Shown: positions 1 through 14,179 of the stretch, in pieces
How positions within the stretch are numbered: the first letter of the stretch is position 1
Layout: every line of letters begins with the position of its first letter
Assembly (NCBI GenBank): GCA_026874595.1
Contig: CM049314.1
Coordinates: 38,483,229 to 38,547,228 of the forward strand
DNA from: Sipunculus nudus
Taxonomy: Eukaryota; Annelida; Sipuncula; Golfingiida; Sipunculidae
DNA length: 64,000 nucleotides
Reading direction: 5' to 3'
The notes under the pieces: generated by a model
Seen by the model: the letters and a program-made list of their open reading frames with translations, nothing else
Database searches by the model: none
What the model was told of the DNA's origin: nothing
Made by a program: the position numbers and the translations under genes

Positions 1-316
1 GTTGGATATATATTAAAATATCCCTGCGAAGGATTGGGTCAAAGATTTCTTTAAAACATATGACCATCATTTATAAAAGGTAAGTACATTTGGTTTGTAT
101 TGAATTAAAATTCATACAGAAGCATCTGTTTCTCAATGATTCTTGCATGGATTTTCTTGATTTTTTTGCTGTATATGTTGACCTTATATTTGGCCTTTGA
201 GGTGTTCCTTTTCAGACTAATGGGTATCAATTAAGCTATGGGATTAGTTTATGTTACCTCAACAACCATACATTTTGCTTCAGACCATCAAGTCACCGTA
301 TTTTAACCAGAAATAT

Positions 317-319
<3 letters not shown>

Positions 320-375
<56 letters not shown>

Positions 376-387
376 GTGTGTGTGTGT
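320..387. repeat. (TA)n(TG)n microsatellite
   Basis: About 50 bases of TA followed by a short TG run. Confidence 0.95.
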
Positions 388-803
388 AATCATAAAAAAA
401 AAGTTTCAACAACACTGACAAATAGGTTCTTCAAAATTTTGACTGTAAGTTGTGATTTTCAGCCAATGATGTCGCAGGTTATGCTTGCCAGCTGATCGTC
501 ATGACCCATGGGTCACTTGTTTTAACATGTACTACAGCTTAGACAATGTGATTTATTCCCGGACCTCACAGTGGCTGGCAGGCAGAAGTGAGCTTTACCG
601 GTACACACTACATAATAAATAATACATAGCCAGCACACGAGAAACTTAGAATGACAGCTGGAGAATGAATGGGGGGGGGGGTATATTAACACATTCTTAA
701 CCAGAAGACTGTTAATCCATCACAGGTTAAAATTAAATGCCAAAATGCGTGAAATATACAAGGAAAGATGGATAAACATATATATAGATTAAAAAATACG
801 TTC

Positions 804-861
804 ATCTCTCTCTCTCTCTATATATATATATAAATATATAAAAATGTATATAAATATATAG

Positions 862-904
<43 letters not shown>
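804..904. repeat. (CT)n and (TA)n microsatellites
   Basis: A short CT run, then interrupted TA text ending in about 40 pure bases. Confidence 0.9.
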
Positions 905-909
<5 letters not shown>

Positions 910-1536
910 TCACCATAATCTTGTCACCATGATTTAAATTATTATTACTCACAATTTACCTAAGAATAATAATACGAATCCATTATTTTAGTCTTATCGT
1001 TTTATATAATACTACCAAGTCAATATATTTCAGTTCCCTGAAGAACCGGTCACTTCGAATAGGACAAAGCCTTTGTTTACTTTCATTTTGCTATCGACCA
1101 TACAGGACAACTCAATTGCATGTCTATTCTTATACATGGCATATACCACGTGAAAATGTTATAATACATACATTATGTGTTTAAAATACATGTCAATGTA
1201 CTTATCTCATTGTGTGTGCGCCAACTCCCCGAACCCAAAAATCACTTATCAGTATCTATACAGCTATACAGCGTTCTTTCATGTGTCAGAAAACAATAAA
1301 ATGTATTAAATAGAAACAGAGCAAACAGAAAGATTAGCCGAAGGCCTGCAATAAAGAGCAAGGTGTTCAGCCAGCGTTATAATGTTTTTCGGGTACTGTT
1401 TTTTATCAATCAGAACTGAGTGGAGTGATCCGTTGGAATCAACGAATAAAGCAGGTGTAACCGTTATAAAGCTACTTTATGTGCTATCCTTGACCGTCTG
1501 GCCTCCTTTTGGGTTTCATGCACACTTGGACCGTGT

Positions 1537-1539
<3 letters not shown>

Positions 1540-1600
<61 letters not shown>

Positions 1601-1610
1601 TATGTATATA
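1540..1610. repeat. (TA)n microsatellite
   Basis: Over 50 pure TA bases, then ACATATATATGTATATA. Confidence 0.95.
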
Positions 1611-2577
1611 AGCAACACGTTTTCCTTTACTGTACTTTCATTTTAATTCATCAGTATAGCTAGTTTCTTTATCATCTTTGCTTAGTTGGTTTTATACGTG
1701 GTAGGTCTGTTTGCAACATAACTCAAAATGTCGTTGACATTGAAAAATAAATTTTGTCATATGTTTTAAGTTCAGTGGAAGTAACTTATGATAGCATTAG
1801 TCATTAATCTTTGCAATTAAAGAAAAAAAACAGGCATAGTGGCAACTCCATTTCACACAACTTAATGTTGTTTGTAGAAGTGCAGAGCTGTTTAAATACA
1901 AGGATAACTCTACAGGGATTAGTGATTCATCTTATCAAAAGTAAGATACTCTCAAGCGTGGAACCCTTTGATGTTTGACGTTCACAGTTATGCCTGGGAA
2001 ATATCAGGAGATCTGGCCCGTTTGCTGTTGTCACACATGTATATTATGAGGAACTTAATGTGTGGATCGTGAAAGTCTTAATTGACATACGTTATTGTAA
2101 ATCACTCTAAATCACACTAAACGAAATGATGTGATATCACCCGGGCACATTTAAAGCGGACTTTCAAAGAGAGGCATGAATAAAGTCGTTTTTAATTTGA
2201 AAAAAAAGTCTGCAAAGGCGTATCAGTGAAGGAAAACAAGGAAATTAGTGAAAGAAACGCGAATAAAATGTAGATGGTGCCATCTAAGAGAGATTCTCGG
2301 ACATTGAGCAAGACCTTAAATACATGGTTTAATTTCATGGAACGTTCCATACAAGGTTTTTCATGAGAATATTAATAAAGGTGATTATGATTATTAGAGT
2401 AGTTTGCAACTGTTTTAATAATCATTGTTATTATACGTTTAAATCTTGATGTATATTATCATCATGCCTTTTTATTGTTATCGTCGTTTGGGTATAAGTA
2501 TAACATTATTTCTGTTGATTTCAATGTTGCCGCTGTATTTTAACCTCCATATATTATCAGTTGTTATTATAAATACA

Positions 2578-2579
2578 TT

Positions 2580-2623
<44 letters not shown>
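2578..2623. repeat. (TA)n microsatellite
   Basis: TA run with one extra A. Confidence 0.95.
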
Positions 2624-2625
<2 letters not shown>

Positions 2626-3033
2626 CACTCGCTAACCATATTTAAGTAATGATGGGCCTACATTATAATAAATTTGACTACCATTCACTGGTGGTTGGTG
2701 TTTGCACCATAAACTGTTTGCATGGTTAAATAGAAGGGAAAAACAGGAATTTAAGAACGTTAACTAATTGATAACTACAGTCTACATTATTGTACAACTG
2801 TCACATGACCATTAATTTGCAACAGAGGCATGAATTATATAGAATAGTGCTATCCTTATTACCTTTAATTACTTTTCCTAAAGGTCATAGCTTGATATGC
2901 ACTTAAACGTTAAACATGAATCTTGGCACAATACCATTACTAACCATGATAATCATTGATGCCTGACCCGCGGTTGGGAAAAAGACCTGGGCAATGAAAT
3001 GAAATCGATACCCATGATAACATTTCCACAAGG

Positions 3034-3380
3034 ACCGGCTTCCGCTGTCTACGGGTATAGCACAGAAATCAAAACCGGGAGGGTGTGAGTTCAAATATCA
3101 GCCGAAGAGCGGTCGACCCCACCCAGGATGAGCGCTTTGCAGGCTTATTGGGAAGGCTATTCCAGAGCCGTATAACACTCACAAACGAGTGTGTCTTTGG
3201 GAGGTTTCTCTACTGTATGACCCAGCAATGGGAATGAATACACACCCAGGACCTGCAGGTGCTAACACAACGTGCCCTAGATGACATCAGGATACAAAAT
3301 ACAATACGAGAAAGCAAGTGTCAACGCCCTGTACCTAATACAAAGCCAAAATGGAACTCTGCAGATGTAAATAATACTTA
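3034..3380 (+). mobile_element. tRNA-derived SINE, copy 1
   Basis: A degenerate A box (TACGGGTATAGCAC) and a B-box-like GTGAGTTCAAATATC are followed by a body with GGATGAGCGCTTTGCAGGC, TGACCCAGCAATGGG and CCAGGACCTGCAGGTGC, and by a tail with CTGCAGATGTA. Four other copies in this window share the body or tail. Confidence 0.65.
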
Positions 3381-4136
3381 GCTTAAGAATTAGATAAATC
3401 AGCGATTAAAAATAGAGACGATTTCCTCCACAAAAAAAAACTAAAATCGAAATGCTCAAGGTCACGTGCAACTTGGCAAGTACCTGAATATTTACCGTTA
3501 ATCTTGGTTGATCAGTTATGCAAATAAGAGCAACCATGTGCGCAGGACTGAGTTACATCTCTATAAGTTGAAAAGATTAAATCCTTTTCTGAATTTGCAT
3601 TCTCTGCAGTAATTTTAGGTATGCTAATTTAATTCACTGTATACATTAAGATTGCATTGGTTTTCTAATTTGAGTACTTAATTCAGTATGTTAGGAGTTT
3701 GTTTTTGTATCCCCGCTGGCCGGATTTTCATTAATTCCAAATGTGTAATGGAATGTGTTATGTAATCGTGCCGCTAGTGCCCACGTTAATATTTACTTCC
3801 AAATTATCATACCAACTTGTGTTACATATCAATCAGCCCTTGCCACCTATTAACACGGCCTGCCACAGTCTGTCAGGGTCAGCAACGCCATGTTTTTTTT
3901 TTCTCAAATTCAGGTGATAATAGGACATGAACGTGTAGGGTGCCTGCGAAAAAGTTCTGTTTCTGTCAACCATGCCGCCTTTATACGCAAGACAGGATCA
4001 TTTGTCTTAAAAGGCGATTCATGTCTAATACATTTTATGCAAAGAATAAAAATACCATATTCTTTCTGCACTAATCACATTTATCAAATTTTGTTTGTTT
4101 AATGTTCGTCGCGTCGTACTCAACTGTAAACATTAC

Positions 4137-4285
4137 AGGCTTCTGTGGCTCAGGGTAGAGCACAAGAGTTCGAATCTCGGCCGTGTTTCACTCACAAACA
4201 GTGCGCCTTTCGGGGGTTCCTCGGTGGTTTGACCCAGCAATCGGGACAATGATACACCCAGGGCCCGCAGGTGCAGTAGTCACTA
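4137..4285 (+). mobile_element. tRNA-derived SINE, copy 2 (3' truncated)
   Basis: This copy has the best preserved tRNA-like head: A box GTGGCTCAGGGTAGAGCA and B box GAGTTCGAATCTC. GTGCGCCTTTCGGGGG, TTTGACCCAGCAATCGG and CCAGGGCCCGCAGGTGC follow. It stops before the common 3' tail. Confidence 0.7.
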
Positions 4286-5068
4286 CACTTCAATACATCA
4301 ACAGTAAACCAATCTTTGAAAAGACTTGTTTAAATTCATATTAATGTAAATAGGTCATTAATATTACAACTACCTCATCATTTTGATATATATAATATGA
4401 ACATTATTTTCAGTCCTCTGGGAATGTCATAGAATTTTGAGTGTTCAGGGTTTCCCTAAATATGGTTCATTGTAATTTTCATATTTTCATCTTAAGACAA
4501 CCTTTTTAACAAGCTACAGCTGCAGCACGACAGTTGTATGTCAATGTGACATAGGGGACATGATTCTAAATCTTTAACTTAGAAACATCATCACCACTAT
4601 CATCACCGTCATTTGATTCATCTTTTGATTACCGCAAACATTATTCATACTTATTAAATACTGAAGAACAGACCTCGTACACAGCCACTGACAACCTTCT
4701 TGTTACGACAGTTTCGTCCCGTTAACGTCAACGGACTTCATTTGATTGTGGTATTGAGCGGTATTGAGTTACCACATTCTACTAATCTAGCCTTAATCAA
4801 CTATTTGGAGAGACCGACATTAAAATATTATCCCCCATCTCAATATCACCCTCAAGATCACCGGTACTATGTTTTGTGTCAGAAAACAACAATGATATAA
4901 CTTTCCTATACATATTTGCTGTATCCAGCAACGTTATTCAACTGACTTAAAATGCAGTGGTAGAATACTTGTATCTATCCTCTCTAAGGTTGTGTATCTG
5001 ACTAAGTGTGAATTAATTTGATATTTATGTTTATTTTGTGTCTCGATTATCAGGTTTTTTTTCTACAG

Positions 5069-5180
5069 GTTCATTTCGCAGGGATATGTCACTCTGACGT
5101 TCATGTGATCTACGGAGGAATTCAAACCGAGCAAGATCAGGCCCAGATGAGATCACTGCTCAAACCGCCGCTTGTCCCAG
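5069..5180 (+). CDS. ADH-like gene, coding exon 2
   Basis: The acceptor is ttctacag and the donor cccag/gtactc; the exon begins in phase 0 and ends in phase 1. It encodes VHFAGICHSDVHV, with the cysteine and the H-S-D-x-H segment of the catalytic zinc site, and ends with PPLVP, which joins to GHE in the next exon. Its last 30 or so bases and its donor are the first unit of a tandem repeat filling the start of the intron. Confidence 0.9.
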
Positions 5181-6577
5181 GTACTCACACACAGAGACAA
5201 ACGGACACATGTAGACATACATACATAAAGCTGAGATCACTGCTTAAACTACAACTTGTTCGAGGCACTCACACCTACAGACAAACGGACACACATAGAT
5301 ATACATACATACAGCTCAAATCACTGTTCATACCATCGCTTGTCCCAGGTACTCAAACCTACAGACAAACGAACACACATAGACTTACATAAATACAGCT
5401 CAAATTACTGTTCAAACCGCCGCTTGTGCTAGATACTCACACCTACAGACAAACGGTCACACGTAGACATACATTCATACAGCTGAGATTACTGCTCAAA
5501 CCACCGCTTACCAAAACTACACACACCAACAGACGAAAGGACACACATAGACATACAACTACCGCTTGTCCGAGGTACTCACACACACAGAGGCACACAG
5601 GCGTACACATAGTCAAAGAGACGTACACAGATATACATACAGCTGAAATTACTGCTCCAACGACAACTTGTATAGCAAGTGTATGAACGAGTCATGCAGT
5701 TTTACTTTCAATTTTTAGTATCTCTTGCCTGTGAAACAAAAATACAATTGGATCGTTGATCAAATTATCAGTTTCCTGATTATATACAAGTTACCGGGGA
5801 AAAAAGAAATGAATAAGTACTCTTTGATTTACTCTGCGATCCAAAACAGAAACCTACAAACGTTATAAGACTGAATTGAATTCAAGAGCAGGCAGGGACT
5901 CTTTTTTGTATCGGTTTGCTGTCATAATACTAAACGAAAAAATATCATCCGATAATTTTGATAAGATATAGGCTCTTGCCACTTGTGAAAAAAATAAATA
6001 TCGCTAATGACTGCGATGCCTAAGTGTAAGGAACACTCCTTGAATAAGAAAGTTGAGTTGATAAGGAACTCAGCATGCATGACGTAATAAGTATAAACTC
6101 GTTGGAGATTGTAGGATCGGTGAGAACCCGGTATACCTGCAGTCGTGTTTAATATAACGTGTTATATACTGATGATTAAATCAAATATAATTGCAACTTC
6201 TGTAACTATTATTCATTGGCTGAAAAAAAAACAGTTAATTTAATACATACAAACTACAGACCCACAAGTGTCTCACAGATCCTGCGGTGTACAGCGAATG
6301 TATATGTTGGTTATGCTGAATTTCAAAAATGAAACAAACTGTACCATGATAATTTCCTCTCTAACCATCTACAGAGGTAGATGAAATATGGTTATGTGTA
6401 ATGATATCGAATGAAGCCGCAGCACAGTGCTTTCAATTATAGTAATTAATGACCAGACGGGATTTTAATTTGTACACCCAAGCTGGTCAAACCTCACTTG
6501 AACGATCACACAAAACTGCCACCACTTACCAGTGCCCGTTGTTTGTCGTAATTTCGAGGTAACACAGTGTATATAAT

Positions 6578-6631
<54 letters not shown>

Positions 6632-9600
6632 TGGTTTGTGTCTATTTATTCCGGTATTGAAAAGTTGGTTCGCATACTACAAATATTTCTTTTAAGATCG
6701 GGTGCATGTTATTGTAGAATTGTTACTCTCCACTCATTTTATGTGAACACGTGAACCCATATCTATATTCCAATGTATTTTTGTGTGAGTTTGATTATTT
6801 GATTAAATACGCGCATAATAAGTTAATGATAATAAAAAATGCATAGAAGGATTTGTAAGTGGTTGATGTTTATATGAATACACATTGCAGGTCACGAGAT
6901 TTCCGGTGAGATATACAGTCTTGGGACAAAATCGAATGCTGGTAGGTGTAACTTTTTAATGTAAGTGTCTGGGTCGGGGGGGGGGGATAACCGAAGCCAT
7001 TTTCAAATACCAGCCAATCATAGTATTTGTGAGAAAAAATAGGATAATACTTAGCAGAAATTAAAACTCTCTAAGAGACGCAGAGAGTATGGGGTTGTTC
7101 AACATCCTTGAGAATGTTTCCAAACTGTTTTCGTCCGAATAGACAGAATCGACAATAATTTGATCTTTTTTTTATTTTCATAATCAGTATTCTTTTATCA
7201 AACAGCAGGACCATTGTTTATCTTGCTTATAAGGACCACAACGCTGCATGTTAATGTTCCAAGTACCTTCTTGCCGTTATCAATTTTATAAACTTATATA
7301 ATCATAGATTTATCTTACGAGATAACTGTTTGATATAACTGTCAATGACTTCATATGTGTCTTTTTTTACTCTTTTCGTGAGCTTAATCGATAACCTACT
7401 TAATCTTTTTACTTATTATCTGCCAAAATCTAGTCACTTTTAAGCATTTTATTTGTTGCCGTAGCTGAAAGAAATATCATTTCTACTGCCTAATTGATGA
7501 GTGTATAAATGTGTGCCTATTTATCTATCGACCTCCACTTTGAAAACACTCATGAATTCCGTCTGTCTTAGTATTTCATTACTCTTTCAACTGTCTTCAT
7601 TGAGGAAATGTCAGAATGGTAATCAAAATCGGGTAATCAAAATGTAAATACCAGCCAAACAATAAGAGTTAACCGTGCTGCAGAGTTGAACAAGTTGGTC
7701 CCTGGGGTGGGTGATGAATAACTGTCAGCTGAGCACAATTTGAGCGGAGACCAAGTTAACTATGGCCTCGTTCCGGAGGTGCACTGGTTCAAATTTGAGT
7801 GGAACTGGGGTTCCTTCTAATTTTGATGAAATACATTACCAGGAACGATTAATCCACGAAGGGTTAAACCCTACGAATAGTGTTTAAGGTCAAAACCATG
7901 AAATTTTAATCCCACGTTATTTTCTGAATCCTCAGTACATGGCTTTTAGCGGAGTTAAATAAAATAAGACCCTTTTATGGGTACTAGTATGTTAAATACT
8001 CACAACAAGTCGAGAATGATTTTTTAAATCGGATTTGAACAATAGGATGCCTACGATGAATTTGTTTCTTATTCCAGCACTTAAGAGATATAAGGTCGGA
8101 GACCGGGTGCTGGTGTACCCCTTGGTGGGTTGCGGACAGTGCGGGTTCTGTAAAGCCGGAGAGAACCGTTTTTGTTTGCCTTTGTTCCGTTTCAGTCATG
8201 GGATTGGCTGGGAAGGAGGGTGAGTTAATTGCTTTGTTAGACAATTAATGAACATATGTATTTGCTCAGTTATCATAGTTAAACAACAGGAAATAATTAA
8301 GTCAGTCATAAAGCATGTGTCAGCTTCAAAACTATTAACTACATGAATGCAATCGGCAAACAATGACTGGAACACACAAAAGGTCTTAATTACCACGTCC
8401 TTCAACGGTGTCTCACAGTTCACCCACGGCAAAGCGTGGCCGTGTCGAGAATGAACGTGATGAAATTGAAGACAGCCTCCTCGTGACATTCGTGACACGT
8501 TCTTGGCACGGTATTTCACTTCATGTACGGTACTACGTCATTGCGGCGGTAATAAAATCACATTCCCCTAGAAGAACGTGGGTATGCCCCGCTCATCCTA
8601 GTGCTCGCCACGTTCTTCTACGGCCGTGTCACGGCATTGTCACGGTAACCACGTCTAGTCAGGTTTTCCTACGGTATCCTACGGCAAAAGACAACGTGTT
8701 AGGGTGACAAGAGGATTTACCGAGGACCAGCCCCCAGTTTTTAACACGCCAAATTAGTTCTGTCCAGGTAGATCGAGGTGAACATTAATGTGTCAGGGAT
8801 CATGCTCTGTCCCGCTCGTTTTAAACATTTAAAAGATAACGTCGATCCCGTACGACTATGGCATCCCGCTAGGGTGTCTTACGATAAAGGTCACGTCCTA
8901 CCACGATTTTCAAATACGTGGTGAACCGTAGACAGAACGTGGTAAGTGAGACTTATGCTTAAAGCAAAGTGAGAGAAATATGTCTTTACATTCGTGTGGG
9001 GCCGAACATATTTATACCTAACGTAGACAAGCAGGCTCATATGCGAAACTCTTGTATTATTTTTTGCCCCAAAAAATCACTAAACTGATGGATCTCTGCC
9101 CTTTGAACAAATATACTTTAATGCGTCTTATTGTGCCTTTAGCTTTCAGCAGTACATGAAGGTAAATAGTCTGAATTACCTCATCCCTGTCCCCGCCGGA
9201 ATGCCAATGGACATAGCCGCAATGATCTCTTGCGGTGGTATCACTGCATACACCGCACTAATGAAGGCAAAGCCAGCTGTGGAAAAGTTCAGCAAATGCA
9301 TGGGTACGCTTTTTGGCTGAATACTTTATTTGTGGCAAAAATGTTTAGCAGATTAGTACCTTTATCTCTCGAGAAATTTCAGGGAAAAGCAATGTGTTTT
9401 AATCGTTTGATTTTATTTCCAAAATTATACATCCCAAGTGCCCTCTACTCTTCATTTAGATAGCTCTTATCTGTCTCCTGGCCTACCCAGTGAAATTTAA
9501 TAAACCTTGATATAGATTTTCCAAGAATTATTATAGAAAATTCAATTTTTCAAATTCCCCTATTCAAAATTACTCTGGCGGGTACGTTACAATATCGGAT

Positions 9601-11783
9601 ATTATAGAAATCTAACTATTTTTACTTTCCGCTTCACCAAAAATAGTTCACATCCTCCTCCTCCTTATCATCATTATCATCATCATAATTAACATCGTAA
9701 CCATCGTCATCTTCTTCATCATCTTTTCTTCCACCACCATCATTAGCCCTATTTTCCTGAACATCACCATCATAGTTCATCATTTATATTAACAGACATA
9801 TAATATGGTTACCATTCATTCTGGTTAATTAAGCATCTCTGGCGAAAAGCCTCAATTTTATAGCATTCAAAAGTTTTTTCCTATTAGCCCTAAAATTTCA
9901 TATAATTTAAAACCGGGTTCAGAGTTCTTTCTATTGCATATGTATTTATTAAAAACTCCCATTTTTGAAATTTTAAAATTTTAAAGGTGCACGACTTCAG
10001 TTAGAGTTAACAATCAGAGCAATCGCCGTGAAGTTGGATAATATCAAACTAAATGAAAATAACTCAAAACCAATTTTCCCCTTATTTCTTTTAGCTTAAA
10101 TCTTAATTCAAAACTTGATTCGTTAAAAGATTTAAATTTCATTTTAAACTGCGAAAAAACCTTGTCGAAGAAAAACAGTAAGGAGTTTAGAGATATTGTT
10201 ATGCAGGTTTGATATCAGCCATCCGAAAGTAATTAACTGTTAGTAGCTGCCAAAATTCGTATACTTTTAAGAGGTTTAAATTTTCTAAATTATCAAAATT
10301 CGAATGTGAAAATGAACTTGAATTTCATAATTATACCATCTAAAAGAGCACTACACTTGGTATAACATTACGTACACATTATTGGTTTAATATTAATTTT
10401 ATTAATAGGGTTGGTTTTGGTTGAAACGGGTTTTTACTTGGGATGCCTAGGGAATAGTGTTTTGCTGACTTAAACTGTGACTGTGTCTCCAGTTCAAAAG
10501 ACGATTTCTTTTTTTAATAATTGATCACCTCAAGAAAAGTACTAGTATAATAAGCAATCTTTACTTTTGATACTTGCTTATCTTTGTCAATAAACATGCT
10601 ATATATCATCATCTTGCATCATTGATATCTTTCGAGTATTTGAATCATTCAGATGATGTATTTTTGTCATTAGTTGCTAAAAAAGTATTTAAAAAAGTCA
10701 TAGGCCGTTATCTTTGTTATTTATCACTTATCTAGGATATTCGAATCAAATATATAGCTTTCATTTTGATTTGCATTCCTAGGCTTAAGCAAGGAAATGA
10801 TAAACCTTTTGATCATGTATCTGAAAAAAGACTATGTTCGGATAAACGACGCGCTACTGTATTGGTTTCTACTACGCAGAAGAGGTGGCGCTGCTGATTG
10901 TTGGAGCTGGCGGAGTCGGATTATGGGGCATCCAGATCGCAAAGGCCGTCATGCCTAAAAACACCAAGATATATGTAGCCGAGATTGCGGTTGGTTTATT
11001 CCCTGTTATTTTGTTAATTTAGCTGTAAGATAGCATTTCATGTATTCGCTATCCATTTGGACGTTTATTTTTTTAATATTGATATATTTTGTCATTATGT
11101 TGCCGGAGAAGCTGTAATTATCACGGGCTGATTGGTAAAACTACAAAAGGTTCATACATCTTGTAAAACAGACATATTAAAACCTGAATAGTCTACATGT
11201 AAAAATTCCGTTTACTGTCACATGAATAGCAGCAACTAAGAAAATGTCCTTTACCTATACAATAGTATAAAAATGTTTAGTATCAATTTAAAACTACAAA
11301 TTAACCAAATAACACTGAAAATATGACATTTTCTGGACTAAGTCATTTTTTGTAGATAATGGACTTCTTTTTCATACTGCATCACTGCCCATTAGGGCAC
11401 AATAAGCGAGTAGTAAATTGGGAATAAAGGTGAACCTTGGGAAATGTTGGACTAGGGCATTGAGCACAGTCGTTCTAGGTCTATTATTTCGTTCACAGGA
11501 ATCAAAGTTCCAGCCTGCTCTAGATTCTGGAGCCGATCAGTGTATCCTCTGGGACTTGAAGGGTAAGGTGTTCATCTTTTCCCGATTAAAGCACTGAGAG
11601 AGAGAGACTTGTGTACAAACTAAAAGAGAGACACACAGAGAGACAGACATACAGTGACAGAAAGACATACAGTAATATAAACGTGTGCATGAGACGGAGA
11701 GAGACAGAGAGAGACAGAGAGAAACAGAGAGAAGGAGAGAGGTTTTGCAAACAAAAATAAACTCAGTGAGGGTTTGTACACAA

Positions 11784-11828
<45 letters not shown>

Positions 11829-11949
11829 CTTATAGAAAATGTCAGAGGAGGTCTTGTATATAGGCTCGGAGAGAAATAGAGAGAAAAAGAGGCTCACGCA
11901 AAATGTCTGAAAATGTCTTGTACATAGGCTGATAAAAAGAGAGAATAAT

Positions 11950-11987
<38 letters not shown>

Positions 11988-13940
11988 CTTACACAGAAAA
12001 TCAGAGAGGATCTTGAATAGGGCTGAGAGAGAGACAGTCAGACAGTATGATAGACAGAGATGTACAGAGACAGAGCATCAGAAGAAAGAATGGAGTTATA
12101 AAGTAGAGGACAAACTTAACATATAAGACCGATTATTCATAATTGATTGAATCAAGTTTAAATATTTTTTTTGATTATTTACTCGAATTTCTGTCTGTAT
12201 ATCATTTCATTTTGGTCTTGTCTGACTAACTATGAGGTTTCTAATATTTTTATATTGAGAATCTATTATTCATTCAGGAATTTGTTTACAGCTACCACAG
12301 AGGAAAAGACAGCCTTGACTAAAGCTGCCATCCCGGGGGGCGTCTTCGTAATAGTTGACTTCGTGGGGAGCGATGCCACTGTGCCGACAACTTCCGGCTC
12401 TATCGGAAAGGCGAGTATATATATCGAGTCGCGAAAGAAAGAAGAAAGTTTATTCAGGAAAGAGGCCACAGGCCCAAAATTCCTGAGATACAATAATATT
12501 CATAAGTCTTCAATAATAAGTGAAATAAAAAGATCACAACTGTAAACACTTCAGTTAAAGTGCAAATTAACACTGAGTCTTAAAGTACAACGACAATTTA
12601 AAAGAATAAAGAAATGAATAAAACAGATGCTTCAATTAAACATAGAAGTCTGTTGCAGGTTGCATACCTACAGCCACTTTGCATGAATCATAAATAACCA
12701 TTCATTTATAATCACATTCATTTCTATTAGTTTATGTGGACTTAAACATAATCCATAGTAAATTACAGCACAACAATATCCTTATGTCATTTAGAATATG
12801 AGTTTAATAACGACAGTATATATTAATCGTAAGTGAAAATACTGGAAAGAAATAAAATATAGTAAAAATAAGATAAATGAAAAACTTAATTAAATAAAAT
12901 GGAAAACATCTAATCATAATTGATTATGCACAAAACGTAAGTCTTTATTCGATAAGGAAAGCAAAAAAATATTGTATCTGTAAATGTTGTTTATTTTTAT
13001 GAAAGAATGAAAAACATATGCTGCTTATCTAGTCGTGTATACAAAACGCAGTAGAGTGATCAGCTTTATTCTTGACCGATGACAAATCTTACTCGGGTGC
13101 TTACTGCATGCAGAATTACATGCTATTGCCTCAATACCGCGGAAAACAGCCGGCAATATTAAGATTATTCTGCAAGTGATCGGTCCTCACGTAAGAATAC
13201 CTGTGTGCACACAAACAAAAGAGTAACTCGCTATGTTAACAGGGCAATTGCTGTATCGCCTACAAGTTGGCTATAATCTAGTAACCCGTGCGAGATAAGG
13301 TCGTGTTCATGCGGCCAGGAATTCTTCAAACAAGCACTGGGATTTACAAATATGCTGAGTAAAAGCGAATATTCCCCGCATATGGTAGTAGTTGTTAGAA
13401 AGTATAAAAATATATATGATGTTCCTTAAACCGCAGAACTTCATACAAGATTTTAAGGCACACTGACGATTGAAAATCTCTCAAGGAAAATCCCGAACGT
13501 CAAAGGGCCGAAATAGAGCTGGTTAATGTTAGGAAATTATTCTCCTTAAATCTTGGTGGTATATTTTAAATTTTGATTAAATCCCAGAACCAGCATAGTC
13601 CTAAAAGCAGTGACTTTGAAACAGGAATGCCGTGGGGTCATAACCTTTGTGCTTTCAGAGTATCATTTTGTAACTTCGTAGATAGGCTTGGTTTCAACCA
13701 AATTATGTTTCTGAACTGTCTCTGACTACAATCCTGCCAACAGACCATGCGCCTAATAAAAATATATGCTGTAATATTTTGTTAGCCACGATTTCTAATT
13801 TATTGCCTAATGCCCCTGACATACATTAAAAAAGAATCAGTGGCGTACCCATGATTTGAAGATAGAAGGGCGCAGCTGCAGATACGGGGCCGAGGACCTT
13901 TACCTGTATTCTGCTATTCGGTAGCATATATATATATATG

Positions 13941-13985
<45 letters not shown>

Positions 13986-14125
13986 CCTACATTTCAGGAC
14001 CAAGAAAAGGCACCAGAGTTTATTTGACTTGGCTAAAGAGATATGGAAAACGTGATACTTAAAACGTAAATGCCTATAGGTATCCCTATGTGTACGTCTA
14101 TATACTTGGACCAATTTTGTTTTTA

Positions 14126-14179
<54 letters not shown>

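Larger units (their letters stand above)
1..5068. other. Upstream or intron 1 of the ADH-like gene, no exon seen
   Basis: Apart from SINE copies 1 and 2 and four TA arrays, nothing coding is seen. Exon 1 of the gene should lie further upstream, so this is probably intron 1. Confidence 0.6.

Noticed and set aside
1382-1663. ORFs rich in YIYIYI or similar (also near 14.0, 28.7, 32.2, 36.0, 55.2 and 56.3 kb)
   Set aside because: They are translated TA arrays, not proteins.
7755-7800. tRNA-like B box (GGTTCAAATTTGAG)
   Set aside because: No A box at the right distance and no cloverleaf; not called as tRNA or SINE.
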